Positions 1 through 10,290 of a stretch of DNA of 64,000 nt are shown here, piece by piece (positions within the stretch are counted from its first letter, which is position 1; each line of letters opens with the position of its first letter). The DNA lies in contig OX422183.1 in assembly GCA_949130485.1 (NCBI GenBank), forward strand, positions 17,125,632 to 17,189,631. Reading direction: 5' to 3'. Made by a program: the position numbers and the translations under genes. The DNA is from Agelas oroides (Eukaryota; Porifera; Demospongiae; Agelasida; Agelasidae). The notes under the pieces are model-generated. The model saw nothing but the letters and a program-made list of their open reading frames with translations, did not search any database and had not been told where the DNA came from.

Positions 1-21
1 TGATGCAGCCAGATTTGAAGT

Positions 22-1400
22 TTTGCAGGTAAGGACCATGCATAAATGACACATAAACGGCAAAGGTTTAGCTCATGTTTTTGGGTGTGAAGCTTGGTCT
101 ATACCTGAGCAGCCATAGTAGCTTTCCAAACTGGAGAAATGGCTGCAAGAAAAATGAAGTAGCTAGCCCTTGTTAAAAAAAATACTACATAAAAACTTTA
201 TGTACAATCAATCAGTGTTTTGATGATGTTTAATGGAGGAAGAACGATCAAATTTGGAGGATAATGTTTTTGTAAACCACACATGGTAGCCAAGCCTCAT
301 TGTCCATTGTATCTATGCCTTAAAATAGTAAAGTGACTACACTTGTGGGATTCATGGGCTGTATGCCAGTACCAGCAGTGCTAAACTATTGTATACTGCA
401 CTTCTAAATATTCACAAATCGAGTTTTCATGTCATGTCATGACTGTTATGACTTGGATGACTTGACACTGAACTTATAAAGTCACATCGTCAGAGTGTCA
501 TTATTGTTAGGGTGCCTTTTTTATTGTTCACTGCATCTGTGTTGGCATTGAACATCCCTACCAAAGAGTCAACTGTATGTATAGATAAATAATGGTTATA
601 ATCAGCATTTCTTCCTCATTTCTCACCTTTATTGGGGTGAGCCTGAGCAAGTCATGTGCACTTGTCCACCTGAGCTATGAGACGGCAGAACTTCTTACAT
701 GGTGATTTGCAAGTAAGGGCCATGCATTAATGAAACTCATAAACGGCTAAGATTTAGCTCATGGTTTTAGTATGAAGCTTACTTCATATCTGAGTAGCCA
801 TAGTGGCTGCCTGAACTGGAGAAATGGCTGCAATTTGTCGGCATAATTATGTCATCACTTACCTCTGGTGTGGACTTAGCTACTTGTGCATTTTGAATTT
901 AATAGTTTGTCATGGCACATGATGTTTAATGGATCAAGAAGGATCTGATTTGGAGGGTACTGTTCCTGTAAACCACACATGGTAGCCAAGTTTCACTGTT
1001 CATTGTGTCTATCCCTTAATTTTAGTAACAGTAAAGTGACGACACCTGTGGGATTCATGGGCTGTATGCTAGTACCAGCAGTGCTAAACTACTGTATCCT
1101 GCACTGCACATCTAAATCTTCACAAATCAAGTTTTTGTTATATTGAAATAGTTTTGACAGGGCAAACACATGCATGCCATGGGTATGTGCATGTGGTTTG
1201 CAATATCATGACTGTTATGACTTGGATGACTTAATTGACACTGAACTTTAGTCATTAAGTAGCAGTCACATGCTCAGTGTGTCATGATTGTTAGGATGCT
1301 TTTTTATTGTTTACTGCATCTGTGCTGGCATTGAACATCAAAGTTAACTGTATGTAGATAAATAATGGTTATAATCAGCATTTCTTATTCATTTCTCCAG
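22..1400. repeat. Imperfect tandem duplication inside an intron
   Basis: Two direct copies (about 22-628 and 704-1398) share long blocks: the GGGCCATGCAT..AAACGGC opening, the GAAGCTT and GGAGAAATGGCTGCAA blocks, the CTGTATGC..ACCAGCAGTGCTAAACTA block, and the AATAATGGTTATAATCAGC end. Copy two runs directly into the splice acceptor at 1400, while copy one diverges at the matching point. The stretch is therefore probably intron of the gene ending at 1710. A third partial copy of the opening lies at 4752-4840. I see no coding exon here. Confidence 0.75.
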
Positions 1401-1710
1401 CTGCTGGTACCCGAGTGCGTCTATCATTTGGGGCAATTGTTCTTGCTGCAATCGTTGCCCTTGCCCTGACTAAGGTAATTGCTTGACCCTATGCTGCACA
1501 TACACATGAGATGTTATTTTTAACTGTTCAAAACAACCAAATGTGAGGATAAAAGTCAGATGAAAAACAGATGGACTACCTTGTGTCTGGTCAGGGAAAC
1601 ATAAATTGCTACAATGAAAAGTTGTGTTTGTGTTCACTGCACTGCTGATGTACTTCCCAATACTGTTGCTAGTCACTCATGCGTTGTTCTTCTTTCTGTA
1701 GGAGGAGTGA
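1401..1710 (+). CDS. 3' end of a membrane protein gene: TM exon and stop exon
   Basis: Exon 1401-1474 follows a pyrimidine-rich TTTCTCCAG acceptor, enters in phase 1 and encodes AGTRVRLSFG followed by a run of I, V, L and A residues ending in ALTK: a single membrane-spanning helix. It ends at AAG/GTAATT in phase 0. A final mini-exon at 1702-1710, after TTTCTGTAG, reads Glu-Glu-stop. The product would be a type I membrane protein with almost no cytoplasmic tail. The ectodomain must lie left of the window. Phase-1 entry matches every domain exon of the receptor genes further right, so I infer the same family. What it binds is unknown. The splice sites are good, but a nine-base last exon is unusual and would need a transcript. 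Confidence 0.5.
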
Positions 1711-1737
1711 TAGTAGCACAAGAAGTTTGTAGCAGTG

Positions 1738-2087
1738 TGTTGTTTAGGGTTTTATGCTTTTAGTTTAGCTATAGTTAGTTTTTCGATTTAGAAAAAAAGT
1801 TTAGTTATAGAGTTTCCCTATTTTACAATTAGTTTAGTTAGTTATAGTTTCAATTACTAAAAGTCCAAGACTTCTTACTAAACAGTATTGTTTTAGTATA
1901 GGGTTTGTGCTTTTTGTTTAGTTGCAGTTATTTTTTTTTTGATTTGAAAAACATTTTTTTTTGATTTAGTGGAAAAAGGTCTTTTCTGTTTTAGTAGTTT
2001 AGTTATAGTTTCCAGTTTGGCCAATACTTTTAGTAGTTTGATTAACTAAAATTTTAAAAGGCCATACTAAAAGAGTTTTAGTTAAAA
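1738..2087. repeat. AT-rich degenerate TTTAGTTA repeat
   Basis: A low-complexity stretch made of drifting copies of TTTAGTTA / AGTTTAGTTATAG with short T runs and CTAAAA complements. No exon or gene signal is seen. It ends at a dispersed GGGGCAAGCCTGAGCAAGCC motif. Confidence 0.7.
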
Positions 2088-2781
2088 TTATTGGGGCAAG
2101 CCTGAGCAAGCCCCACATTAACGTGCTGAATGCAAGCTTAAGCGGTGTCTGTATGTATGTATTCGTACCTCATTCCTTAAATGAATTCGTATTAACTTTG
2201 TTGAATAACAAAAGTCGCACTGTGAAAAATGTTAGAAAAATTTATGCACAGTCATGTATTTCTCAGCACTCTCAGCCATGTTCTCAACGTAAATCTAAGG
2301 GGTAGTTGTTATTCTCAGAGTGAAGCTTCAGATGTCATTGGTATGGCACCATCGTGTTCGCGAGGTTACCCGCAAAGGACCCCACAAACAATGGAGGAGG
2401 AAAGTAAACATAGAATCGAATGTGACGGAGCGTGCCACACTACTGAAACAGCAGAGCAAAAAGAACACAGACTGAGTAATCCCAGGACAAAAGATAAAAG
2501 CAAGGCATGCTGCTGTCTTGCGTAGCCACACCCAGATAATAGCCCTAGAGTCGTAGTAGGTAGTTCAGTCTAGATTGAACAACGCTACCTCCATGAGTTA
2601 GATGTGGACCGTTCCATTCCATATTCCGGTGCAGTGATTAGAGACAGCCACCACTGCTTGCTTAGGCCCACCCCACAATGCAACGCATTCTGCTAGTAGT
2701 TAAAATAACACTGCACAACACACAGTACTGGTCACACTACACACGGTACTCGTGGTACACATACAGTTTCATATGCTAAAT
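2088..2781. other. No gene recognised
   Basis: Contains the dispersed GAGCCTGAGCAAGCCCCAC-type repeat at 2093-2116 and short open frames. One frame (2229-2525, +) ends in a cysteine cluster but has no family resemblance or supporting splice signals, so I do not call it. Confidence 0.4.
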
Positions 2782-4670
2782 GTTGTTCCAATCCGTTTGC
2801 CTTCATAGCCAAGGTTCTAATCAAGTGAAGAAGCAAGCCAGACAACATATAGTTCAGCCATCAAACACTAAATATGAGTTGTTCGCAATAGTAAAGTAGC
2901 ATTCACTAAGTATGTATCATCACAGCCCTGATACAAACCTTCACCAAACAACATGCTCAAAGAGCAAATATGAACTGTCAGGAAGTATGCACATGTCATT
3001 TACAATTTAAACCTCTGACAGGTAAGTCTCGCAGCACAGTGTGAATAGAATTCCAGTCAACAAGAATTGGAAAGAAGCCTCCAGTAGAAGCTAAAATAGG
3101 ATGGGTATGTTACACTGTAACCTTATACAATAAGTTATGTAAATAGGAACTACGGTCACATGACTGCATGCAGCAAGCCTGGAAATGAGATCGTCAGCAA
3201 GTGTTTACATCAAGTAGATTAGCTCACTTTAGCTCTGACCCTATGTTTTGAAGCCACGGAGTGTTTGGTAGATGATGTTGTTGCTAAGGTTGCACTTCTC
3301 AGTATCACGTCACATTGTGTGGATGCAGTGAACAATCAATAAACCACAGCTCCCTGTTAAAACCTAGATGTGGCGTGTTGAAACAAGTTTAATTTGTCCA
3401 GCCATGACCAGACCAATTTCACAATAAAGAAAAATAATACACAAATGGTAATCTTGTAAGTCTATCTCCTATAGCTAGCTGTGCAAACATTGACACATCA
3501 TTGGGCTACACATCGGTGACAGTTATTATTCAAGACCTCACACAGAGACTACCATCATGGCAGAATCAGTAGCAATGTCCTCACAGTGACCTTTCCAAAG
3601 CCATTTGTTTAGTAACAACCAGTTGAGCGTGTAAGCAGGCAGTGGTTTGAGAGGTCTGGATGAATGTACTCCCCTCCCCCCCCCCCCCCTCTCCAAGACA
3701 AAAGTTTGGCAATAAATATCTGAGATTGTTTCTTAGGCCATTTTTGTGCTAGAAGGGGTCTGACAGGATTCTGATTCAATTCAGGTCTACATACCACTAC
3801 TAGGACTCAGCAGCTATCTACAGTTGTTCCAGTCTGTTCACCTTCACAGCCAAGGTAGTAATCAAGAGAAGAGGCAAGCTTCACACATCAGACAACATAT
3901 ACTTTAGCCATCAAACAGTAAGTAGCGTTCACTTATGTAGTAACATTATCTAAGTATCCTAAAGTTGATCACAGCCTGATACAAACATTTACCAAACAAC
4001 ATGCTGAAACAGCAAATATGAACTGCCAGGAAGTATGCATACGTCGGTCACAATTTAAAGGTCCGACGGGTAACTCTCACAGTGCAGTGTGAATAGAATT
4101 CCAGTTGACAAGAATTGGGAAGAAGCCTCCAGTTGAAGCTAAAACAGGATGGGTATGTTACACTCTAACCTTACAACACGTTACGTAAATAGAAACTAGA
4201 GTCACATACCTGCATGCATGGAAATGAGATCGTCGGCCAGTGTTTACACTGAGTAGATTAGCTCACTTTAGCTCTGAGCCTATGTTTTGAAGCCATGGAG
4301 TGTTTGGTAGATAATGTTGTTGCTAAGGTTACACTTCTCATGGGTTGTTGAAACCAGTTTGATTTGTCCAGCCACTTTTTAGCCATTTTTTGTATAGTTT
4401 TCACAATAAATGCACAAATGGTAAATCTCATACAGCTGGTTCCAAAGCAGTTGTTTAGTACATAAGAAGATTATTAACCGGCTGAGTGTTTAAGTAGGCA
4501 GCAGCTAAAGGGGTCTTGGGGAATATACCCCCCTCAGACAAAATTAGATGCTTCAAGATCACTTTCTGAGGTGCCATTTCTCAGCTAGAACCAGTTTGAC
4601 AGGATTTCTGATTTGCTTTATGTTTACATACAGAGTTTAGGCCAATACCAGGCCTAAGCAGCAGCTATGA
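2782..4670. repeat. Tandem direct duplication of about 1 kb
   Basis: Copy A (2782-3822) and copy B (3823-about 4670) align over nearly their whole length: the GTTGTTCCA start, the GACAACATATA block, GAATAGAATTCCAGT, the TTGAAGCCA(C/T)GGAGTGTTTGG block and the C-rich CTCCCCTCCC tract near the end. Copy B is shorter through deletions. Copy A carries a second dispersed motif (3327-3371, AACAATCAATAAACCACA) that recurs at 9354-9398 and 35947-36000. No coding exon is visible. Confidence 0.75.
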
Positions 4671-4969
4671 ATGCCTGCATTCACCTAACTATACAAGGCA
4701 GGAAGCTCACAGACAGCAGAAATCACACGCACAGTGGTCAAGGTTGCTTCAGTAAGGGCCATGCATGAATGATGCTTGTACACGGTAGAGATTCAGCTAA
4801 TGACTTGAGTATGAAGCTTAGTCAATCTCTGCGTAACCACCCTGGCTTGACAAACCTGCTGCTAAAGCTATATGCATGGTCTATGTGCCATTACAAGGTA
4901 TGATATCAACAGTGTGCTGCTCACTTAGGCTTGCCCCACGGTGATGAAACAGCTACCTATAGTTGTGTA
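4671..4969. other. Repeat-derived spacer
   Basis: Holds the third partial copy (4752-4840) of the repeat seen at 22 and 704, and a GGCTTGCCCCAC motif at 4928-4938, which is the reverse complement of a dispersed terminus found elsewhere in the window. No gene. Confidence 0.5.
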
Positions 4970-5345
4970 AGCCCTAATTCCATCGGGAGAAGTTTGACGT
5001 AATGTAAACATGAGCTGTGACAATAAGGTCACAAACACTCTATAGATGAACCAGTCAGAAGCATTTTCCTAGTTCCTAATTCCATCTGTGGGAGAAGTGT
5101 GACGTAATGTAAACATACATGTGGGTATGGATGTACTGTCACAATAGAGTCACAAACACTCTATAGATGATCCAATCAGATGGCTGCTTAGTTATGTTAG
5201 TCCTAAAGTTATGTACAGCCCTGAATTCCATCTGTGGGAGAAGTGTGATGTAATACATAAACATAATACATGTACTGTTATATATTAAAGGCATAAATAC
5301 TCCACAAATTAACCAGTCAGAGGGCTGTCCTTACGTAGTGCCCAG
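4970..5345. repeat. Three tandem copies of a 105-140 bp unit
   Basis: Units start at about 4970, 5077 and 5220. Each begins CCTAATTCCATC(TGT)GGGAGAAG, continues TGTGACGTAATGTAAACAT, then has a CACAAACACTCTATAGATGA-like block and ends near CCA(G/A)TCAGA. The third copy is the most diverged. No coding potential. Confidence 0.75.
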
Positions 5346-6370
5346 ACCCACCTGCACAAAGCATTTCCGTTGCTATGTAACTTTCATTGCGTAAACTTTC
5401 CCACTAGCATAAATTTGTATTAAGCGTTGCCTGGCAACTGGATTTGTCTTTGTAACTTTAATACTACTGGATATGTCAGTCTCCAGTGTAGTATAATTAT
5501 GTAATTGTTAGTTAGGGTGAGCCTGAGTGAGCCCCACACTAGCATCATCTATGGGAAAATGTGATCTGACCGACGGTATCCATCCCAGTCATGTGCATAC
5601 CAAAAATGTAACGTGAAATTGATGCGCATGACGGATTGTCCATGAGGGCAATTCAAGTATACATGCTATGTTGTGCAATGTGTAGACCTGACAAGCCACA
5701 CTGCTGCCATGCATGTACATAGCTTGCATGGCTGCATGAAGACTTACTTTACCTCAAGAGACAAATAAGTTAGCTAAGCTGCTCAAACAGCAGAGATCCT
5801 TGTCTTATCTGTTTGGTCACATGTCATAGCTTCATGTGTTGGCACACTGTAAGACCAACATTGCATTTTGCTCAGGCAAGCCTCATGATGATAAATCATA
5901 GCCTCGTCCCAGGCCTTCCCACCATCCAGATTTTGATCGCGATTGCTTGCAGTATGCAAAAACAGAGGGGAAGGCCTGGTCCATTTTATCATGTGAATGA
6001 CATTAGTGTCTACCTAGGTAGACATTTGCAAACAGGCACACATTGCCTAGAACTTACCTGGCAGTATCCACTGAGTGAGGTTTGTCCCAAACAAACGAAA
6101 GCTGTTTGTGTAAATCAATATTTCACCTTTCACTATGGGCATCTATGGCAGTCGGTATGATTACGTACATCATTTTTGTAGCACTAATTGCTACCTCACA
6201 CATATCACTAATTACTAGCTACCAACCTACTCTGCCCGAAACTATTATAGTATGTGGGGATAGAAAATCATGTCTGAAAATACATTAATTTTTTGTAAAA
6301 CAATGCGTAACTATTTTTCCACCTCCTCCAAAATGGAAAGACTATAGTTCTTGCCCTTCCATTGAAATTC
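5346..6370. other. Intergenic or intronic spacer, no gene recognised
   Basis: A copy of the dispersed GAGCCTGAGTGAGCCCCACAC motif lies at 5516-5540 and a TAGCCTCG hairpin at 5899-5982. The open frame at 5813-6160 runs through that hairpin and resembles no known family. Confidence 0.45.
5899..5982. repeat. TAGCCTCG hairpin MITE
   Basis: Arms TAGCCTCGTCCCAGGCCTTC and GGGAAGGCCTGG are inverted around a 50-base loop. This is one of at least a dozen related hairpins in the window (see 21536, 28055, 30364, 30460, 57631, 57797, 58504). Confidence 0.7.
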
Positions 6371-6402
6371 TTAAGTGTCCAGTGACTATATGTGTGCTGT
6401 TG

Positions 6403-6483
6403 TGTGTGCATGCATGTGTGTGTGTGGGTTTGTTGTGCATGTGTGTGTGTATGCGTGTGTGTGTGTTGTGTATTGTGTGGGTG

Positions 6484-6534
<51 letters not shown>
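6403..6534. repeat. (TG)n microsatellite
   Basis: A long, mostly pure TG/GTGT tract. It generates spurious open frames on both strands (Cys-Val on +, His-Thr on -). Confidence 0.95.
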
Positions 6535-6537
<3 letters not shown>

Positions 6538-6862
6538 ACACCAGGAACAGGTTTTCTCCATTGTCTCTCTAAGAATGGACTGATCAAAGGACTGTACTCG
6601 GTGCATATAGATGGGGAATGCTTGACAAGTTTGCTCAGTTAGTTTGCTATGCAATTGCCTTGTGCAAACCTTCAGTAAAAATTGTACATAGGAAAGGTAC
6701 ATTGCAAATTTACAGCCAGTTATAAATTGCGCTACAATTAACGTACCAGTGTGGTCTTCCACAGGGGCAAAGAAAGGCAGATGGGACTTAGTACATGAAA
6801 AATGCATGTGAAGATGGGGAAAATGCACTATTAAGCTATCATATTTTCAACTCTTCCTGTAG

Positions 6863-7231
6863 ACGTAAGTGCCTTAGCGGTGGTGGTTGCTGCACTGGGT
6901 GTGACAGTGATGGTCATTGTAGGGGTCATTGTGGGGGTCACTGTGGGGGGCACTGCGGGGACCATTGTGGCGGTCATTGAGGGGGCCATTGTGGGGGTCA
7001 TCTGGTGGAACAAACGATCAGGTGAGGAAGGGGATTATAAGATACACATGATCGAATTTTGCCTATACTCCAATTCTGTTTACTGCAAGCCAAAAAGTGG
7101 CATTTTACCCACTCTTTAAAAAGTGACATTGTGCATCAAAGCTGCGTCAAAGTGACATCTGAAGTAGGCTTGTCTTGAAAAATGAAATTTGGGTATCAAA
7201 CCATTCTCTTGAGTTTGTAGACCCTCCATGA
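6863..7231 (+). CDS. Glycine-rich transmembrane exon with possible short tail exon
   Basis: Exon 6863-7021 follows CTCTTCCTGTAG and ends at TCAG/GTGAGG, entering and leaving in phase 1 (159 nt). It encodes about 45 residues of V, A, G, I and T, starting VSALAVVVAAL and ending IVGVIWWNKRS: a membrane helix with WW at its inner edge and a basic stop-transfer group. Small residues recur every three or four positions, as in helices that pack together. The DNA is built from degenerate GTCATTGTGGGG units, so the helix may have grown by repeat expansion. A possible last exon (7221-7231, after GAGTTTGTAG) would add Asp-Pro-Pro-stop. No ectodomain exon is recognised between 1711 and 6862, so this may be an alternative membrane exon of the gene entering from the left. 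Confidence 0.4.
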
Positions 7232-7360
7232 TGGGGGAAGAAAAACCTGTTACCATGGTGATGGCTAGTAAATATTGCATTATTTTTTGTGTTGTATATC
7301 TATTAGTGCTTTTCTATTCAAAACAGTACTTAGAAACTGCTAAAAATGTTGCCCATTTAA

Positions 7361-7412
7361 GTAGGCAAAATGGGAGTAGGGAAAATGGGAGTAGGCAAAA
7401 TGGGAGTAGGGG
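7361..7412. repeat. Short tandem repeat, GGGAGTAGGNAAAAT
   Basis: Three to four copies of a roughly 15-base GTAGGCAAAATGGGA unit. Confidence 0.85.
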
Positions 7413-8600
7413 AACAGGGAATATCCCCATGTGATCATATAGGGTAGAGCTGTCAGTTAAGTTCTCTTCTCCCTTAAGGTGGCACGGTCGTCCCTCGGCG
7501 GAGGTTAACGAAAACATAAACTTGGGTTACAGTCAGGACCAGGGTTACTCCTAGTTTCAGGGTTAGGGTTTGGTTTAGGGCAATCTTGCTTTGCCTAATT
7601 TTAAAAAGGGTTTTAGTAGCTCATTAATATATTCATGAACCCAAAATTGCCACTCGATGGACGCATCTACACGCTCACTGTAGGTAGCGTCCCAACCACC
7701 AATGTATCTCAAATCAATCTATGCCAGCTTTTGTTCAAAGCTACTCTCAAAGTCAGGCTAGACTCATGTTTGTCACTACTCTTGGAATGGACAACTTTGA
7801 CTGCACCAAAATGAATGCACATTTCGAAAAATTCACAGCTTGTCTACGGGAGGGGCTCATTCACGACTGGAAGCAAGCATTACTAGCCCCACCTCTCCCC
7901 CTTATGTCGCTAAACAACTCACGGCTCTGTTCCACACACAGCCACCGTTCAGCTCCCTTGTCTGTCAGACTGTAGCACAAACGATAAATTGCGTATTCTA
8001 GTTAAAGCCCAGCCCAGCACTCGAAGCACCTGGCCACGGTCACCAACTAGACTAGGCATACGGCCGCGAGACCTGGGCCTACTCAACAAATACAGTCTTG
8101 GCCACTGTGGCCTTTCTGCTGCTTCTAGACACAAGCTTGCTTTCACAAGCAGGCATCACGCACTACTCACAGCTACTGACACTACAGCACTCTACTAAAC
8201 TCCTTCTCTTTTTTTTTTTTTTTTTTAAGTCGATCTAAGCTTATCTTCAAAGTTCCGAGCACCACATGAAGGGTGCCGCCAGGCCACATCTTAACTAACT
8301 TAATTATAAACTGATTATTGGATGGCAATGCCGACAGGAAACGGGGAAAATCCCCAATTTTACGGACCGTGAACGGTTTGAGATTCTCAAAACAGACTGT
8401 GCGCTAAAATCCTAACAAGACAAAGAAGTCTATCAGCTTGGATTCCAGGTTTGTTGACCTTAAAAATCCAGGGTACTGTGCCACCTTAAGGAGCTAGACT
8501 GCATTGGTGAAAAACCCAGACAGTGCCAAGTCATCGTCTTGTTCAAGACCCTGATGTCCCTAAACATTATCTGTGGGTCAATTCTTGGCATTAACAACTG
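7413..8600. other. No gene recognised
   Basis: Contains a GGTTAGGGTTTGGTTTAGGG patch near 7560, a poly-T run at 8210-8227, and a GC-richer segment (7700-8200) with short open frames on both strands. None shows a recognisable domain. The poly-T could be the reverse-strand tail of a retrotransposed sequence. Confidence 0.35.
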
Positions 8601-8639
8601 TCATGAATTGAGTCTACTGTCTCCATCACAGATGGGAAC

Positions 8640-9045
8640 AGACCATGCTACAGAAGAAACTGTAAGGCCTGTCAACACATGATGGTCACCAACAGCTTCA
8701 AAAGCACTACCAATGGCAAATCCTACCCAGTGCGCACGTGCCACTTGCAAGACTAAGGGCGTAATCTATCTGATTGAATGCAGGAGTTGTAAAAAGCAGT
8801 ATGTGGGCGAGACAAAGGAAGCCCTGCACAAACATCTCACTCGCCACAGAGTTGATATCAGACACAATAGGACCCAGAAGCCAGTTTCCACACACTTCAA
8901 CCTCCCTGGACATTCCATGGAGGACCTCACCATCATGATCATTGAGAAGGTTGCGACGAATGATGGTGAGACCAGAAGAACACGACAGAGGTACTGGATT
9001 ACTGAACTTGGATCTATGGCTCCTGGTGGAATAAATCCTCTTTAG
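8640..9045 (+). pseudogene. Penelope-like element fragment with GIY-YIG endonuclease
   Basis: The long frame (8713-9045) contains GVIYLIECRSCKKQYVGET, the GIY-YIG core with a CxxC preceding YVG, then an arginine (R..RHRVDI) and HFNLPGHS, ending YWI..L..APGGIN. This is the usual C-terminal endonuclease of Penelope-like retroelements, which nicks target DNA for insertion. The conserved zinc-like segment just upstream (CKACQH.MVTNSF, 8659 onward) is in another frame, so a frameshift separates them near 8740. No reverse transcriptase is found upstream, so this is a 5'-truncated dead copy, the common state for such elements. Confidence 0.75.
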
Positions 9046-9157
9046 CTAATGCATATTGTTTACATACATTTCTCTTTTGCCACAAGCATGTTCATATCAT
9101 TTGTGTATCTGCAGAGGCCCAGTTAGGTTTGAAATATTGCACATAAAATGATGATTT

Positions 9158-10290
9158 TCAGGTCCAGGCAAGGGTGGTCACTCCCATATGCGCCATAGTC
9201 ACAGCGGTGACCGGGTTCAAGAAGCGGTCAAGGGGTCAAGAGATGTTTTCAGTGTCGGTCAAGTCAGCAGTGGCGTAGCCAGGCTGGGGCACACTGGGGC
9301 ACACTGGGGCACGTGCCCTAGCAACTAGAGGCCGTGCCCCACCAGTGTAGGTATGAACAATCAACGAACCACATCTCCCTTATAAAACAGGCCTAGATGT
9401 TATGCAAAGTCACCCGCTGCGCAGGACGCGTTTCGGCCAATACCAGGCCTCATCAGCTGCGCTGGGGTGACCGGGAGATGGGGACTGCTATCTCATGCAC
9501 AGAATGCAGTCAGGTGGCTGGCCTTATTCAAAAGTCGGTAGAGACTCCTCGAAAGCACCGTCTCTTCGTGCAGCTGTTCGTATGCATGCGAATTATCGGC
9601 GCTGATCATATCGTTGTCGATCGCGAATCGGGCGCTAAACCATCTTGAAATCGAACGGCGCGGTATCGCTATGTACATTCACAGAATTACGAGTCTCGTA
9701 CGCTCACAGTACGCACGCGAGTTTGCCATATAAGTGACGTACACTGCACTACGATATGGCCTCAGAACTGACATGGGAAAGTCCCAAAATTTCGTACAAA
9801 TTAACGTAGTGTACCCATGCTGTGCCCTAGCATCGGCGATGTCCTGGCTACGCCACTGGTCAAGTGGTCGAGCAGTATGCATTGTAAAGCCAACTAGCTC
9901 AGTGAAAAGGAGGATGTCCCTAGCTGATTAGTTTTGCACATGCATAGTGATATGTAAGCATTGCGCACAAAGGCGTGACGGCTTTCTTCCTGACAAAATA
10001 GCTTCGAATTCTCCATCGTTGGTAACTTGCAATTATTTCTTTGCATCCAGGAAAAACATGGGGCCTTGTATAACATCTACTGCTGGCATTATGGCACGAC
10101 TCAAATTACTTTCCTGCTCAGTACCTGTCTAAGTTAAAGATCACCTTAATTTGTGTGCGGTCAAACAGTCAAGGTCACATTTGCAGTGCGGTCAAGGGGT
10201 CAAGAAACCAAAACAGCAGTCAAAATCATTTGAACATGGTTGCAGCTGTGACTATGGGGCCTATGGGAGTGACCACTCCTTGTCCAGGGA
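9158..10290. mobile_element. Inverted-repeat element interrupted by a nested insertion
   Basis: Arms 9158-9206 and 10244-10290 are inverted copies (shared core GTGGTCACTCCCATA and CCATAGTCACAGC). Both are followed inward by GCGGTCAAGGGGTCAAGA segments. The element encodes nothing recognisable. A hAT-like MITE (9268-9858) sits inside it, so this element is older. Confidence 0.6.
9268..9858. mobile_element. hAT-like MITE nested in the 9158-10290 element
   Basis: Terminal inverted repeats CAGTGGCGTAGCCAGG (9268) and CCTGGCTACGCCACTG (ending 9858) match the CAGNGGCGTAGC style of hAT termini. Flanks GTCAAGTC (9258-9265) and GTCAAGTG (9859-9866) are a likely 8-bp target duplication with one mismatch, two bases separating the left copy from the repeat. 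The interior has the dispersed AACAATCAACGAACCACATC segment (9354-9398) and no transposase. Confidence 0.7.

Noticed and set aside
2229..2525. 98-codon frame ending in a cysteine cluster
   Set aside because: No recognisable domain, no splice context, and the frame overlaps other short frames; chance is likely.
6268..6828. Open frames across the TG tract, including a 186-codon reverse-strand frame with His-Thr repeats
   Set aside because: They are translations of a microsatellite; flanking sequence has no domain or splice support.
6795..6980. Frame with Gly-His-Cys repeats that looks like a metal-binding protein
   Set aside because: It is the alternate frame of the transmembrane exon repeat; the hydrophobic frame has matching phase-1 splice sites.
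9397..9882. Several short frames inside the hAT-like MITE
   Set aside because: None resembles a transposase; the element appears non-autonomous.
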